A stretch of DNA of 55,998 bases from Micrococcales bacterium (GCA_009777345.1 WRMB01000021.1:1-55998), one strand, 5' to 3'. Shown: positions 39,500 to 48,418, counted from the first letter of the stretch. The notes: a model not told the origin generated them from the sequence alone. A program made the numbers and translations.

Positions 39500-40726
39500 T
39501 CAGGCGGTCGGCAGGTCGAGCGAGACGGTCGACGTCTCGGTGTCCATCAGCTCGTTGACGTTGCGCCGGGAACGGTCCAGGTACTCCTTGGCCTTGGTCG
39601 TCTCGGTCTCCAGGGTGCCGATGGTGGCGGCCATGGAGTCCAGGGCCTGGATCTTGAAGGTCGAGATCGAGTCCAGGGTGGAGTAGATGTTCGCGAACGC
39701 GGCCTGCAGCTGGGGCAGACCGATGGTGGAGGCCGCCGCCTGGCTCTGGATCCGCGTGGAGTTGTCCACGAGCATCTTCGAGGTCGACTCGATGAGCCGG
39801 CTCGTCGTGTCGTTGAGCGCGGTGATCTGGTCCAGCACCAGCTTCTGGCTGGCCAGCGCCTGGGCGACGATGACCGCGGTGCGCAGCGCGGAGATCGTCG
39901 TCGTGGTCGCCCGGTCCACACCCTTGATGAGCTCGATGTTGTTCTTGATGATGATGTCCATCGCCAGGTAGCCCTGGATCGACACGGCCAGCTGGGTCAG
40001 CAGGTCCTGGTGCTTCTGCCGGACGTAGAACAGCACGTCCTCGCGCAGCGCCCGGGCCGTGTCCGGGTCGCTGGCCTCGACCTCGGCGATCTTGGCCGAC
40101 AGCCGGGTGTCCAGCCGCTCGGCCAGGTAGATGTACTGGTTGAGCCGGGCCATCGTGTCCCAGAGGTTCTGCCGCTCCAGGGTCAGGGCGGCGTTGTCCT
40201 TGCGCAGCCGGTCCTGCCCGGAGTACAGGGAGTTGAGGATGGCGTTGAGCTGCTTCTGCGACGACTCGTACTTGCGGAAGTAGTCGGTCACCTTGTTGCC
40301 GAACGGCAGGCGCCGGAAGAGCTTCTTGGTGGCCGACTGGCCCGGGTCGAGGTCTTCGACGGTCCGCCGCAGCTCCAGCAACGACTGGGACACCGCCGAA
40401 GCCTCGGAGATCCCGCCTTCTTTCATCTCCTTGACCGGGCGCTCCAGCATCTGGTTCGACACGTTGGAGGCGGCCCGGATCTCCTTGTCGCCCATGCGGC
40501 GCACCGCGTCGGCCTGGGCGGCGAACTGCGGCGACTTCGCGTCGACGCCCAGCAGCGCCGCCAGGAAGTCGTCGGCCTTGGCCTCCAGGTCGCCGACCAG
40601 CGCCGGGTCGACCTTCGGCGCCAGCTTCGGGGCCGCGGTGGCCGCCACGGGCTGTACTGGGTCGGGGGCGGTCAGCGTCAGCGCCTCGGCCGCTACGGGC
40701 GGTTCCAGCGGTGCCATCTCGGTCAT
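39500..40726 (-). CDS. telA: TelA-family toxic-anion-resistance protein
   Basis: 408-aa protein of the TelA (tellurite/toxic anion resistance) family. It is an extended helical protein with diagnostic segments KKLFRRLPFGNKVTDYFRKYESSQKQLNAILNSLYSGQDRLRKDNAALTLE, ERLDTRLSAK, DVLFYVRQKHQDLLTQLAVSIQGYLAMDIIIKNNIELIKGVDRATTTTISALRTAVIVAQALA and LPQLQAAFANIYSTLDSISTFKIQALDSM. It lacks signal peptide and membrane helices. TelA family members are linked to resistance to tellurite, cell-envelope antibiotics and nisin, probably through envelope maintenance. Here it is the first gene of the PknG operon, divergent from thyA; the 140 bases between them should carry both promoters. Confidence 0.95.
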   Translation of the reverse strand: MTEMAPLEPPVAAEALTLTAPDPVQPVAATAAPKLAPKVDPALVGDLEAKADDFLAALLGVDAKSPQFAAQADAVRRMGDKEIRAASNVSNQMLERPVKEMKEGGISEASAVSQSLLELRRTVEDLDPGQSATKKLFRRLPFGNKVTDYFRKYESSQKQLNAILNSLYSGQDRLRKDNAALTLERQNLWDTMARLNQYIYLAERLDTRLSAKIAEVEASDPDTARALREDVLFYVRQKHQDLLTQLAVSIQGYLAMDIIIKNNIELIKGVDRATTTTISALRTAVIVAQALASQKLVLDQITALNDTTSRLIESTSKMLVDNSTRIQSQAAASTIGLPQLQAAFANIYSTLDSISTFKIQALDSMAATIGTLETETTKAKEYLDRSRRNVNELMDTETSTVSLDLPTA

Positions 40727-40866
40727 GTGGAGTCCTTCTCGGCTGGTATCGGTGTGCGGTGTCGGTTACGGGGGTCTCGACGTGTGGAGCCAAATCTACG
40801 ACAGGTCAGGCCCGTCGCGGGCACTCATGAGGGGTCGGTCGGTGGATCGCAACTACCCTGGCGGGT

Positions 40867-41673
40867 ATGACCGACGCCGTGCACACCGGGTACGAAGACC
40901 TGCTGCGGCTGGTGACGACCACCGGCACCCGCAAGGCCGACCGCACCGGCACGGGCACCCGGTCGGTGTTCGGCCACCAGCTGCGCTACGACCTGTCCGC
41001 CGGGTTTCCGCTGGTCACGACGAAACGGGTACACCTGAAGTCCGTAGTCTACGAGCTGCTGTGGTTCCTGCGCGGGGACTCCAGCACCGGCTGGCTGCGC
41101 GACCACGGGGTGACCATCTGGGACGAGTGGGCCGACGCGACGGGCGAGCTCGGGCCGGTCTACGGCGTGCAGTGGCGGTCCTGGCCGACGCCCGACGGTG
41201 GCAGCATCGACCAGATCACCGGGCTGGTCGAGGGCCTGCGGGCCGACCCGGACTCACGCCGCCACCTGGTCTCGGCCTGGAACGTCGCCGCGCTGGACGA
41301 TATGGCGCTCGCCCCGTGCCACGCCTTCTTCCAGGTGTACGTCGCCGCCGGGCGGCTGTCGCTGCAGGTGTACCAGCGCAGTGCCGACCTGTTCCTCGGG
41401 GTGCCGTTCAACATCGCGTCCTACGCGCTGCTCACCCATATGCTGGCGCAGCAGACCGGGTACGCGGTCGGCGACCTGGTCTGGACCGGCGGGGACTGCC
41501 ACGTCTACGACAACCACACCGAGCAGGTCGCCGCCCAGCTGTCCCGCGCGCCCTACCCGTTCCCGACGCTGCGGCTGCGGCCCGCACCGTCCGTCGTCGA
41601 GTACGCCTACGACGACGTGCAGGTCGTCGGGTACCGTCACCACCCGGCGATCAAGGCCCCGGTCGCGGTGTGA
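40867..41673 (+). CDS. thyA: Thymidylate synthase
   Basis: 268-aa ThyA, which makes dTMP from dUMP using methylene-tetrahydrofolate, producing dihydrofolate. Motifs: [19 protein letters not shown] (phosphate Arg), [23 protein letters not shown] with the catalytic Cys, [24 protein letters not shown] and [13 protein letters not shown]. The length equals that of the short (E. coli-like) class. Its partner dihydrofolate reductase is encoded 1.8 kb downstream as part of a fusion, and dUTPase lies upstream at 7115. The start [13 protein letters not shown] fits the family. Confidence 0.97.
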   Translation: MTDAVHTGYEDLLRLVTTTGTRKADRTGTGTRSVFGHQLRYDLSAGFPLVTTKRVHLKSVVYELLWFLRGDSSTGWLRDHGVTIWDEWADATGELGPVYGVQWRSWPTPDGGSIDQITGLVEGLRADPDSRRHLVSAWNVAALDDMALAPCHAFFQVYVAAGRLSLQVYQRSADLFLGVPFNIASYALLTHMLAQQTGYAVGDLVWTGGDCHVYDNHTEQVAAQLSRAPYPFPTLRLRPAPSVVEYAYDDVQVVGYRHHPAIKAPVAV

Positions 41674-41861
41674 GCCCGGATCCACCCCGTGATCTCAGCC
41701 GAGGATCGTCGACCAGGGGTGGCTTAGGGCCTAGGCCGCGGCTCGTCCGGGCCGGAGCGGGACTGTCCGTAGCGTCCCGATGGTCGGAATTGTCCCCCGG
41801 GGGGTGCTGGTGGTGGTTAGATGCCGGTCGTACCTCCAACCAGACACCGAGGGTTTTCACC

Positions 41862-42497
41862 ATGGCATGGTTCATCGTCCAGTCACTCATCATCCTCGTC
41901 CCAGCCTTCGCGCTGGGGATCGTCGTCGGCTGGCTCGTCTGGGCCCGACGCCCTGCCGACCCAGGCGTCCGTGCCGAGCTGGCCACCTGTACCTGCGACA
42001 CCGTCGACGACTTGGACGTTGACGCCGACGACGGCGCCGACGCCGACCCCCCGTCGGAGGAGACCGACGTCGACCTGGACGCCCAGGACGTCGACGTCGA
42101 GGACCTGGTCGCGGCCTACGAGGCGGAGGAGGCCGACGACGACGATGACGGTGACGCCGACGGTGACAGCGTCTCGGCCGACGGCAGCGTCGAGGCCGAC
42201 GCCGACCCGGACGACGACGTGGCCGCGCTCGCCGTCGCGGTCGGCGCGCTGAACGGGCCCGCCGACGACGAGCCGGACGATATCGAACGGATCGAGGGCG
42301 TCGGTCCGAAGATCGGCCGGGCCCTGCGGGCCGCCGGGCTGGACACGTACGCCGCCGTCGCGGACGCCTCGCAGGAGGCGCTGCGCGAGGCGCTCAGGGC
42401 GGGCGGCGTGAAGTCCGTGCCGAAGAACGTCGAGAGCTGGCCGAGCCAGGCCCGCCTGCTGGCCGACGGCGCCGTCGCTGGTCAGGCCGAGGGCTGA
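41862..42497 (+). CDS. Membrane-anchored acidic protein with C-terminal helix-hairpin-helix
   Basis: 211-aa protein. One N-terminal transmembrane helix (IVQSLIILVPAFALGIVVGWLVW) is followed by a very acidic Asp/Glu-rich linker of about 110 residues (runs such as ADDDDDGDADGD), then a helix-hairpin-helix domain: DDIERIEGVGPKIGRALRAAGLDTYAAVADASQEALREALRAGG. The domain resembles the DNA-binding tandem in DUF4332 or topoisomerase-like proteins. The linker may project the domain from the membrane; DNA tethering at the envelope is possible but unproven. It is 6 bases upstream of the OmpA-like gene, so they form an operon. I do not recognise an experimentally studied homologue. Confidence 0.8.
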   Translation: MAWFIVQSLIILVPAFALGIVVGWLVWARRPADPGVRAELATCTCDTVDDLDVDADDGADADPPSEETDVDLDAQDVDVEDLVAAYEAEEADDDDDGDADGDSVSADGSVEADADPDDDVAALAVAVGALNGPADDEPDDIERIEGVGPKIGRALRAAGLDTYAAVADASQEALREALRAGGVKSVPKNVESWPSQARLLADGAVAGQAEG

Positions 42498-42503
42498 TCC
42501 GCG

Positions 42504-43391
42504 ATGGCTGGACGAGACGAGAAGCGTTTCCCCGCCTGGGCGCCGTGGGCGGCCGGGCTGGTCGGCGGCGGCCTGCTGGTCGGCGCGCAGCTGGTGCTGG
42601 TCAGGTCGAACGTCGAGGACGACCTGACCACCAGGGCCAAGAACCTGCTGGCCCAGCTCGAGCAGGACGACCCTGAGGCGTACGCCGGGTACGGCGACTT
42701 CGACGTGACCTTCCACGGTCGCGACGCCGTGGTGTCGGGCGTGCCGGCCGGGGAGGACGTCAGCGAGGCCAGCGCGGGCAGCGGGGTGGACGAGACCCTG
42801 GTCAAGCTCAACATCGGCCAGCTCGAGGGGGTCCGCACCGTCACGGTGGTCCCGGCCGAGGAAGAAGCCGAGGAAGAAGTTTCGTCCGACGACGCCTCGT
42901 CCGACGACGCCTCGTCCGACGAAGCACCGTCCGACGACGTCTCGCCAGACGGTGCCACCGAGGAACCCGCCGCCGGGGAACCGGCCGCGCCTGCTACCCC
43001 CGAACCGACGACCGCACCGACCACGGCCGACGGCGTAGCGGCGCAGGTCGCCCAGCTGCCGCAGATCCCGTTCGTCGCCGGTACGGCCCGGTGGGACGAC
43101 GGCGGGAACGCCATCCTGGCGCAGATGACGCGGGCCATCCTCAGAGGACCGGCCGATGCCACGTACGAGATCCAGGGCCACACGGACTCGACCGGCGACC
43201 CCGACGCGAACCTGGCCCTGAGCCAGCGGCGCGCCGAGGCGGTCCGCGCCGAGCTGATCAACCGGGCCGTGCCCGCCGGACGTCTCACCGCGGTGGGCTA
43301 CGGCCAGACCAAGCCGCTCGTCAGCCCCGAGGCGACCGACGACGACCGGGCGGCCAACCGTCGGGTCGTCCTGGTGGTCACCGGCGGTTGA
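42504..43391 (+). CDS. OmpA-family protein with N-terminal anchor and BON-like domain (ArfA-like)
   Basis: 295-aa protein. N-terminal transmembrane helix (WAPWAAGLVGGGLLVGAQLVLV), a BON-like domain (about residues 35-115: LTTRAKNLLAQLEQDDPEAYAGYGDFDVTFHGRDAVVSG), an acidic Ser/Asp repeat linker, and a C-terminal OmpA peptidoglycan-binding domain (about 180-295: IPFVAGTARWDDGGNAIL, EIQGHTDSTGDPDANLALSQRRAEAVRAELI, AVGYGQTKPLV and ANRRVVLVV, with the diaminopimelate-binding Asp and Arg). The order anchor-BON-OmpA is that of mycobacterial ArfA (OmpATb). It would span membrane and cell wall. It follows the helix-hairpin-helix gene. Confidence 0.85.
   Translation: MAGRDEKRFPAWAPWAAGLVGGGLLVGAQLVLVRSNVEDDLTTRAKNLLAQLEQDDPEAYAGYGDFDVTFHGRDAVVSGVPAGEDVSEASAGSGVDETLVKLNIGQLEGVRTVTVVPAEEEAEEEVSSDDASSDDASSDEAPSDDVSPDGATEEPAAGEPAAPATPEPTTAPTTADGVAAQVAQLPQIPFVAGTARWDDGGNAILAQMTRAILRGPADATYEIQGHTDSTGDPDANLALSQRRAEAVRAELINRAVPAGRLTAVGYGQTKPLVSPEATDDDRAANRRVVLVVTGG
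42887..42947 (+). repeat. 15-nt tandem repeat in the OmpA-like gene linker
   Basis: Four units of TCGTCCGACGACGCC or close variants encode Ser-Ser-Asp-(Asp/Glu)-Ala/Val pentapeptides. The first two are identical, which indicates recent expansion. Confidence 0.65.
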
Positions 43392-43479
43392 CCGGGCCTC
43401 CCGTCGAGCGGGCCCGTTTGCCTGAGCCCGGACCCGTTCGACGAGCCCTGGTGCAGGTCTGTGGCGTAGGCTGCCGCGG

Positions 43480-44742
43480 GTGGCTCTCTCGCTGGTCTGG
43501 GCGCAGACGCCGGACGGGGTGATCGGTGCCGACGGCACCATGCCGTGGCACGTCCCAGAAGACCTGGCAAGGTTCCGGCGGTTCACCTGGGGGCACCCGG
43601 TGCTCATGGGGCGGCGCACCTGGCAGTCGCTGCCGGAGTCGGTGCGTCCGCTGCCCGGCCGGGAGAACATCGTGCTGTCGTCCCACCCGGGGTTCGCCGC
43701 GCCCGGGGCGACGGTCGTCGCGTCGTTGGACGACGCGCTGGCCGCGGTCGGCGACCGGACAGGCTGGGTGATCGGCGGCGGGCAGGTGTACGCGGCGGCG
43801 CTGCCGCACGCCGACCGGGTCGAGACGACGGTCGTCGACCGGGGGGTGACCGGTGACACCTTCGTCCCGGTGCTCGACGAGCGCCGCTGGACGCCGGTGG
43901 CGTTCGAACCGGTCGAGGGCTGGTACACCTCGCGCGCCGAGGGTACCCGGTTCCGGTTCGTCAGCTATGCGCTGCGCCCCGAGTCCTCCCCGGCGTCGGA
44001 CCCGCGCCTGCAGGCCCCGCACCGGGTGCGCTGCGACTGGGGCCGCTCCGGGGTCCGGGCGGTCGCCGCCGGGGCGGACCGGCTCGCTGTCGTGGTCGAC
44101 GTGCTGACCTTCACCACGACCACGTCGGCGGCGGTCGCCCAGGGCGTCACGGTCGCGCCGTTCCGCTGGCACGACCCGGGCGCGGAGGCGTTCTGCGCCG
44201 AGCACGACGCGGTCCTGGCCCGGGACCGCACGACCGGCGGGCCCAGCCTGTCCCCGGCGTCGGTGGCCGGCCTGGGCCGTTCCCGGCTGGTGCTGCCCTC
44301 GCCCAACGGCGCCACCACCACCCTGACGGTCGCCGCGACCGGTGCGCAGGTGGTAGCCGGCGCCCTGCGCAACGCCGATGCCGTCGCCCGGTACGCCGCC
44401 GCGGCCCTGGAGGCCGATCCGACGCTGGTCGTGGCCCTGGTCCCGGCCGGAGAGGGCTGGCCGGACGGCGCGCTGCGCCCCTGCGCCGAAGACCTGTGGG
44501 GCGCTGGTGCCATCGCCGACGCCCTGGTCCGCCACGGCGTCACCGACCTGTCCGAAGAGGCCGCCGTGGCCCGGGCGACCTGGCTGGCCGTGGCCGACGA
44601 CCCGGCCAGCCACCTGCTGGCCGCGGCCTCGGGCCGCGAGCTGGTCGAACGCGGCTGGACCGACGATGTGCACGTCGCCGCCCAGCTCGACGCCGACGAT
44701 ACCGCCCCGGTCCTGGTCGACGGCTGGTTCGAGGCACGGTGA
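43480..44742 (+). CDS. folA: Dihydrofolate reductase fused to ComB-like 2-phosphosulfolactate phosphatase
   Basis: 420-aa two-domain protein. Residues 1-165 are DHFR: LVWAQTPDGVIGADGTMPWHVPEDLARFRRFTWGHPVLMGRRTWQSLP (catalytic Asp replaced by Glu in PEDL, a known variant), VIGGGQVYAAALPHADRV and FRFVSYAL. Residues 175-420 match ComB: HRVRCDWGRSGVRAVAAGADRLAVVVDVLTFTTTTSAAVAQG, LVLPSPNGATTT, AGALRNADAVA, CAEDLWGAGAIADAL and GRELVERGWTDDVHVAAQLD. DHFR regenerates tetrahydrofolate after ThyA. ComB removes phosphate from 2-phosphosulfolactate in coenzyme M synthesis, a pathway not expected here, so the second activity is uncertain. The frame is continuous with no stop between domains. GTG start at 43480. 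Confidence 0.9.
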   Translation: MALSLVWAQTPDGVIGADGTMPWHVPEDLARFRRFTWGHPVLMGRRTWQSLPESVRPLPGRENIVLSSHPGFAAPGATVVASLDDALAAVGDRTGWVIGGGQVYAAALPHADRVETTVVDRGVTGDTFVPVLDERRWTPVAFEPVEGWYTSRAEGTRFRFVSYALRPESSPASDPRLQAPHRVRCDWGRSGVRAVAAGADRLAVVVDVLTFTTTTSAAVAQGVTVAPFRWHDPGAEAFCAEHDAVLARDRTTGGPSLSPASVAGLGRSRLVLPSPNGATTTLTVAATGAQVVAGALRNADAVARYAAAALEADPTLVVALVPAGEGWPDGALRPCAEDLWGAGAIADALVRHGVTDLSEEAAVARATWLAVADDPASHLLAAASGRELVERGWTDDVHVAAQLDADDTAPVLVDGWFEAR

Positions 44743-44887
44743 CGGACGCCGCGGTGACTACGCCCGGCGGCTCGTGCCCGGGGCCGACCAGCCCGGTGCC
44801 GACCAGCCCGCGACGCTGCGGTCGGCAGGTACCGGCCGGTCTGGCCGTGCTGCGCAACGAGCGCCGTTCACGCGGTACCGTGATCCC

Positions 44888-45796
44888 ATGCCGCAGGTCA
44901 CCTCGTCCACCCGCCCGTTCGGAGCCGTGCTCACCGCGATGGTGACGCCCATGACCGTCGACGGCACCGTCGACGTCGCCGCCGGGGTGCGTCTGGCGAA
45001 GTGGCTGGTCGAACGCGGTAACGACGGGATCGTGGTGAACGGCACCACGGGCGAGTCGCCGACCACGCACGCCCCGGAGAAGGCCGAGCTGGTCGCCGCC
45101 GTGGTCGAGGCGGTCGGTGACGCGGCGTACGTCGTCGCCGGAGCCGGGTCCAACGACACCCTGCACGCGGTGCGGATGGCCGAGCAGGCCGCCGAGGCCG
45201 GGGCGCACGGTCTGCTCGTCGTCAGCCCGTACTACTCCCGGCCGTCCCAGGAGGGCCTGGCCCGGCACATGGAGGCCGTGGCCGACGCCACCGACCTGCC
45301 GGTGATGCTGTACGACGTCCCGGGCCGGACCGGGGTGCGGATCGCTGGCGACACCCTGGCCCGGCTGGCCGAGCACCCCAGGGTCGCCGCCGTCAAGGAC
45401 GCCACCGGTGACGTCGTCGGCGCGGGGCGCTCGCAGGCCCGCACCGGGCTGGCCTGGTACTCCGGGGACGACGCCATGTACCTGCCGATGCTGGCCGTCG
45501 GCGCGGTGGGCGTGGTGTCGGTGACCGCGCACGCCGCCGCCGGGGTGTTCGCCCGGCTCACCCGGGCCTGGGACGCCGGTGACCACGCTGGTGCCCTGGC
45601 CGCGAACCGCTCGATGGCGCCAGCGGTCGAGGCGCTCAACGGCGCCGGGATGCAGGCCGCCGCCGCGAAGGCCGCCTGCCAGCTGCTCGGCGTGCTGGAC
45701 TCGCGCGCCACCCGGCTGCCCATCACCCCGCTCACCGACGACGAGGTGGCGGGGGTGCGGGCCGGTCTGGTCCGCGCCGGACTGCTCGACCGATAG
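44888..45796 (+). CDS. dapA: 4-hydroxy-tetrahydrodipicolinate synthase
   Basis: 302-aa class I aldolase that condenses pyruvate with aspartate semialdehyde in the lysine/diaminopimelate pathway. Motifs: GTTGESPTTH (Thr pair of the proton relay), VVSPYYSRPSQEGL, MLYDVPGRTGVRI with the relay Tyr, and AAVKDATGDVV with the Schiff-base Lys. The C-terminal helices have the usual length. The ATG at 44888 (MPQVTSSTRPFGAVLTAMVTPM) fits the family start. It lies 39 bases before rnj, a conserved dapA-rnj pair in actinobacteria. Confidence 0.96.
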   Translation: MPQVTSSTRPFGAVLTAMVTPMTVDGTVDVAAGVRLAKWLVERGNDGIVVNGTTGESPTTHAPEKAELVAAVVEAVGDAAYVVAGAGSNDTLHAVRMAEQAAEAGAHGLLVVSPYYSRPSQEGLARHMEAVADATDLPVMLYDVPGRTGVRIAGDTLARLAEHPRVAAVKDATGDVVGAGRSQARTGLAWYSGDDAMYLPMLAVGAVGVVSVTAHAAAGVFARLTRAWDAGDHAGALAANRSMAPAVEALNGAGMQAAAAKAACQLLGVLDSRATRLPITPLTDDEVAGVRAGLVRAGLLDR

Positions 45797-45835
45797 ACAC
45801 CACAGCCCGCACGCGATTTTGTACCGGGAGCGCCA

Positions 45836-47518
45836 GTGAGCCACCCCCACCCTGAGCTGGCACTGCCCCCTGCCCTGGACTCTGGCACGCTGCGCATCGT
45901 CGCCCTGGGCGGCCTGGGCGAGGTGGGCCGCAACATGGCGGTCCTGGAGCTGGACGGGCGGCTGCTGGTCATCGACTGCGGGGTGCTGTTCCCCGAGGAC
46001 CACCAGCCCGGCGTCGACCTGATCCTGCCGGACTTCGACCACATCGCCGACCGGCTGGGCGATGTCGAGGCGGTCGTGCTCACCCACGGCCACGAGGACC
46101 ATATCGGGGCGGTGCCGTACCTGCTGCGGCTGTGCCCGGACATCCCGCTGGTCGGGTCCCGGCTGACCCTGGCGTTCGTCGAGGCCAAGCTGGCCGAGCA
46201 CCGCATCAAGCCGTACACCCTGGAGGTCGCGGCGGGGCAGCGCGAGCGTCTGGGCGCGTTCGACTGCGAGTTCGTCGCCGTCAACCACTCCATCCCGGAC
46301 GCCCTGGCGGTGTTCGTGCGCACGTCGGCCGGCACGGTGCTGCACACCGGCGACTTCAAGATGGACCAGCTGCCGCTGGACGGGCGGATCACCGACCTGC
46401 GGGCCTTCGCCCGGCTCGGTACCGAGGGCGTCGACCTGTTCATGGTCGACTCGACCAACGCCGAGGTGCCGGGGTTCGTCGCGGGGGAGAAGGAGATCAG
46501 CCCGGTGCTGGACCGGGTGTTCCACGAATCGGCGGGCCGGATCGTCGTGGCGTCGTTCGCCTCCCACGTGCACCGGGTGCAGCAGGTGATGGACGCCGCC
46601 GCCACCCACCGTCGCCGGGTGGCGCTGGTCGGCCGGTCCATGGTGCGCAACATGACCGTGGCCGCCGACCTGGGCTACCTCACCGTGCCGCCGGGCGTGC
46701 TGGTCGACGTCAAGGACGTCGGTTCGCTGCCCGACGACGAAGTGGTGCTCATGTGCACCGGCTCGCAGGGCGAACCGATGGCCGCCCTGTCCCGGATCGC
46801 CAACAACGACCACCAGGTCAGCGTCGGCCCGGGGGACACGGTGATCCTGGCGTCGTCGCTGATCCCCGGTAACGAGAACGCCGTGTTCCGGGTGATCAAC
46901 GGGCTGACCCGGCTCGGCGCCCGGGTGGTGCACTCCGGTAACGCCAAGGTCCACGTGTCCGGGCACGCCGCCGCCGGTGAGCTGGTCTACTGCTACAACA
47001 TCCTGCGTCCGGCCAATGTCATGCCGGTGCACGGCGAGGTGCGGCACCTGGTGGCCTCCGGCGCCCTGGCGGTGCAGACCGGGGTGCCGCCGGACCGGGT
47101 GCTGCTGGCCGAGGACGGCGTCGTGGTGGACCTGGTCGACCACGAGGCCCGTATCGTCGGCGCGGTGCCCTGCGGCTACGTGTACGTCGACGGTTCGTCG
47201 GTCGGCACCATCACCGAGGCCGAGCTCAAGGACCGCCGCATCCTCGGCGACGAAGGCTTCGTGTCGATCTTCGCCGTGGTCTCCGCCACCGACGGATCGG
47301 TCCTGGCAGGCCCCCAGATCCACGCCCGCGGCGTGGCGGAGGCCGACGACGTCTTCGACGCCGTGCTGCCCGAGATCACCGCCGCCCTGGCCGACGCGGC
47401 CGGTCAGGGCGCCGACACCCACCAGCTGCAGCAGGCGATCCGCCGGGTCGTCGGACGCTGGGCCTCCAACCGTCTGCGCCGCCGCCCCATGATCATCCCG
47501 GTCGTCGTGGAAGCCTGA
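45836..47518 (+). CDS. rnj: Ribonuclease J
   Basis: 560-aa metallo-beta-lactamase/beta-CASP ribonuclease with endonuclease and 5'-to-3' exonuclease activity in mRNA decay and rRNA maturation. The zinc-site motif VVLTHGHEDHIGAVPYLL, later CEFVAVNHSIPDALAV, VLHTGDFKMD, and the beta-CASP motifs FASHVHRVQQVMDAA, MCTGSQGEPMAAL and HVSGHAAAGEL are all seen, with PVHGEVRHL. The C-terminal domain (about 450-560) ends VGRWASNRLRRRPMIIPVVVEA, typical of the family. GTG start. Convergent with the next gene. Confidence 0.96.
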   Translation: MSHPHPELALPPALDSGTLRIVALGGLGEVGRNMAVLELDGRLLVIDCGVLFPEDHQPGVDLILPDFDHIADRLGDVEAVVLTHGHEDHIGAVPYLLRLCPDIPLVGSRLTLAFVEAKLAEHRIKPYTLEVAAGQRERLGAFDCEFVAVNHSIPDALAVFVRTSAGTVLHTGDFKMDQLPLDGRITDLRAFARLGTEGVDLFMVDSTNAEVPGFVAGEKEISPVLDRVFHESAGRIVVASFASHVHRVQQVMDAAATHRRRVALVGRSMVRNMTVAADLGYLTVPPGVLVDVKDVGSLPDDEVVLMCTGSQGEPMAALSRIANNDHQVSVGPGDTVILASSLIPGNENAVFRVINGLTRLGARVVHSGNAKVHVSGHAAAGELVYCYNILRPANVMPVHGEVRHLVASGALAVQTGVPPDRVLLAEDGVVVDLVDHEARIVGAVPCGYVYVDGSSVGTITEAELKDRRILGDEGFVSIFAVVSATDGSVLAGPQIHARGVAEADDVFDAVLPEITAALADAAGQGADTHQLQQAIRRVVGRWASNRLRRRPMIIPVVVEA

Positions 47519-47548
47519 CTGTGGACGGCAAGCGAGTCCTGTGAGTCG

Positions 47549-48295
47549 TCAGCTCTCGGTGGTGATGAAGACGGGTTCGCCGTCGGGCAGGAAGTGGACC
47601 GCGGGCCAGTAGCCGTCGAGGAAGGACTCGGCGAACACCGTCTGGTCGTCGGACAGCTCGACGGCGAACGCGCCGGAGTGGTAGACGGACAGGGCCTGCA
47701 CGCCGAAGTTAGTGCGGAACTGCTCGTGGCCCTCGGCGGTGTCACCGCCGGTAGCACCCCACTGCCAGAGGAATTCGACGGCCGCGTCACGCACCTGGGG
47801 CAGCTGGTCGACAAGCTCGTGGGTCAGCGGCAGCAGAGTCCTGACCCGGTCGTGACCGGCCGCCCAGAACCGGACCTGGATGTCGCCGACCAGGGTGGGA
47901 ACGTCGTACGCGACGACCCCGTCCACCGGGTCGAAGACGATCTCGCCGAGGTGGTGGTCGCGCAGGGTCGCAGTGAGACGGGGGTCGTCCGCGTCCAGGG
48001 CCGGGACGGTCGCCAGGCCGAACAGCTCGGCCGCCAGGTGCGCCTGGTGGTCAGGGTTGAGCCCTGACGGGATCGGAGTCCCGGGCAGCGCCAGCTGGCC
48101 GGGGGTGGCCCGGACCTCGCGGCCGTCTTCGGCCAGCAGCACCACCAGGTCGCCGTCCTGCTCTACCGCCACCACACGGAACGCGTCCGGCAGCTCGCGG
48201 ACCGTGTCGGCGGTCCCGGTACTGGCGATCCTGACGTACTGGTGATCGTCGACGGTCTCGACCGCGACCTGTCCGTCCAGAACCTGCACTGTCAT
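47549..48295 (-). CDS. Hypothetical protein (248 aa), DUF2262/DUF6985-like
   Basis: 248-aa soluble acidic protein. The N-terminal part is strand-rich ([27 protein letters not shown], then [18 protein letters not shown]). The second half has [67 protein letters not shown] and a closing beta-rich part ([28 protein letters not shown]). The LGEIVFD...V.FW pattern is reminiscent of DUF2262/DUF6985 proteins, but I am not sure. No targeting signals. ATG start. It separates rnj from ftsK, which are usually adjacent, so it is probably a lineage-specific insertion. Confidence 0.65.
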   Translation of the reverse strand: MTVQVLDGQVAVETVDDHQYVRIASTGTADTVRELPDAFRVVAVEQDGDLVVLLAEDGREVRATPGQLALPGTPIPSGLNPDHQAHLAAELFGLATVPALDADDPRLTATLRDHHLGEIVFDPVDGVVAYDVPTLVGDIQVRFWAAGHDRVRTLLPLTHELVDQLPQVRDAAVEFLWQWGATGGDTAEGHEQFRTNFGVQALSVYHSGAFAVELSDDQTVFAESFLDGYWPAVHFLPDGEPVFITTES

Positions 48296-48418
48296 CCCTT
48301 TCGTGTGAAACCCAGGCTACTCCTCCTCACGGCGACCTACGAGCGCGGTCGGTCCGGCTTGTCCAGTCTGCGGTGTGGTTCGGGCATGTCGGCGGCTCAG
48401 CGTCGCTACGGTGGGACC

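Noticed and set aside
43903..44742. A separate comB gene starting downstream of DHFR
   Set aside because: The frame is continuous from the DHFR start, with no stop and no clear ribosome-binding site at the domain junction, so a fusion is the simpler reading.
44540..47422. A 960-codon leftward frame opposite folA-comB, dapA and rnj
   Set aside because: Antisense shadow across three well-supported genes; His/Gly/Gln-rich and no recognisable domain.
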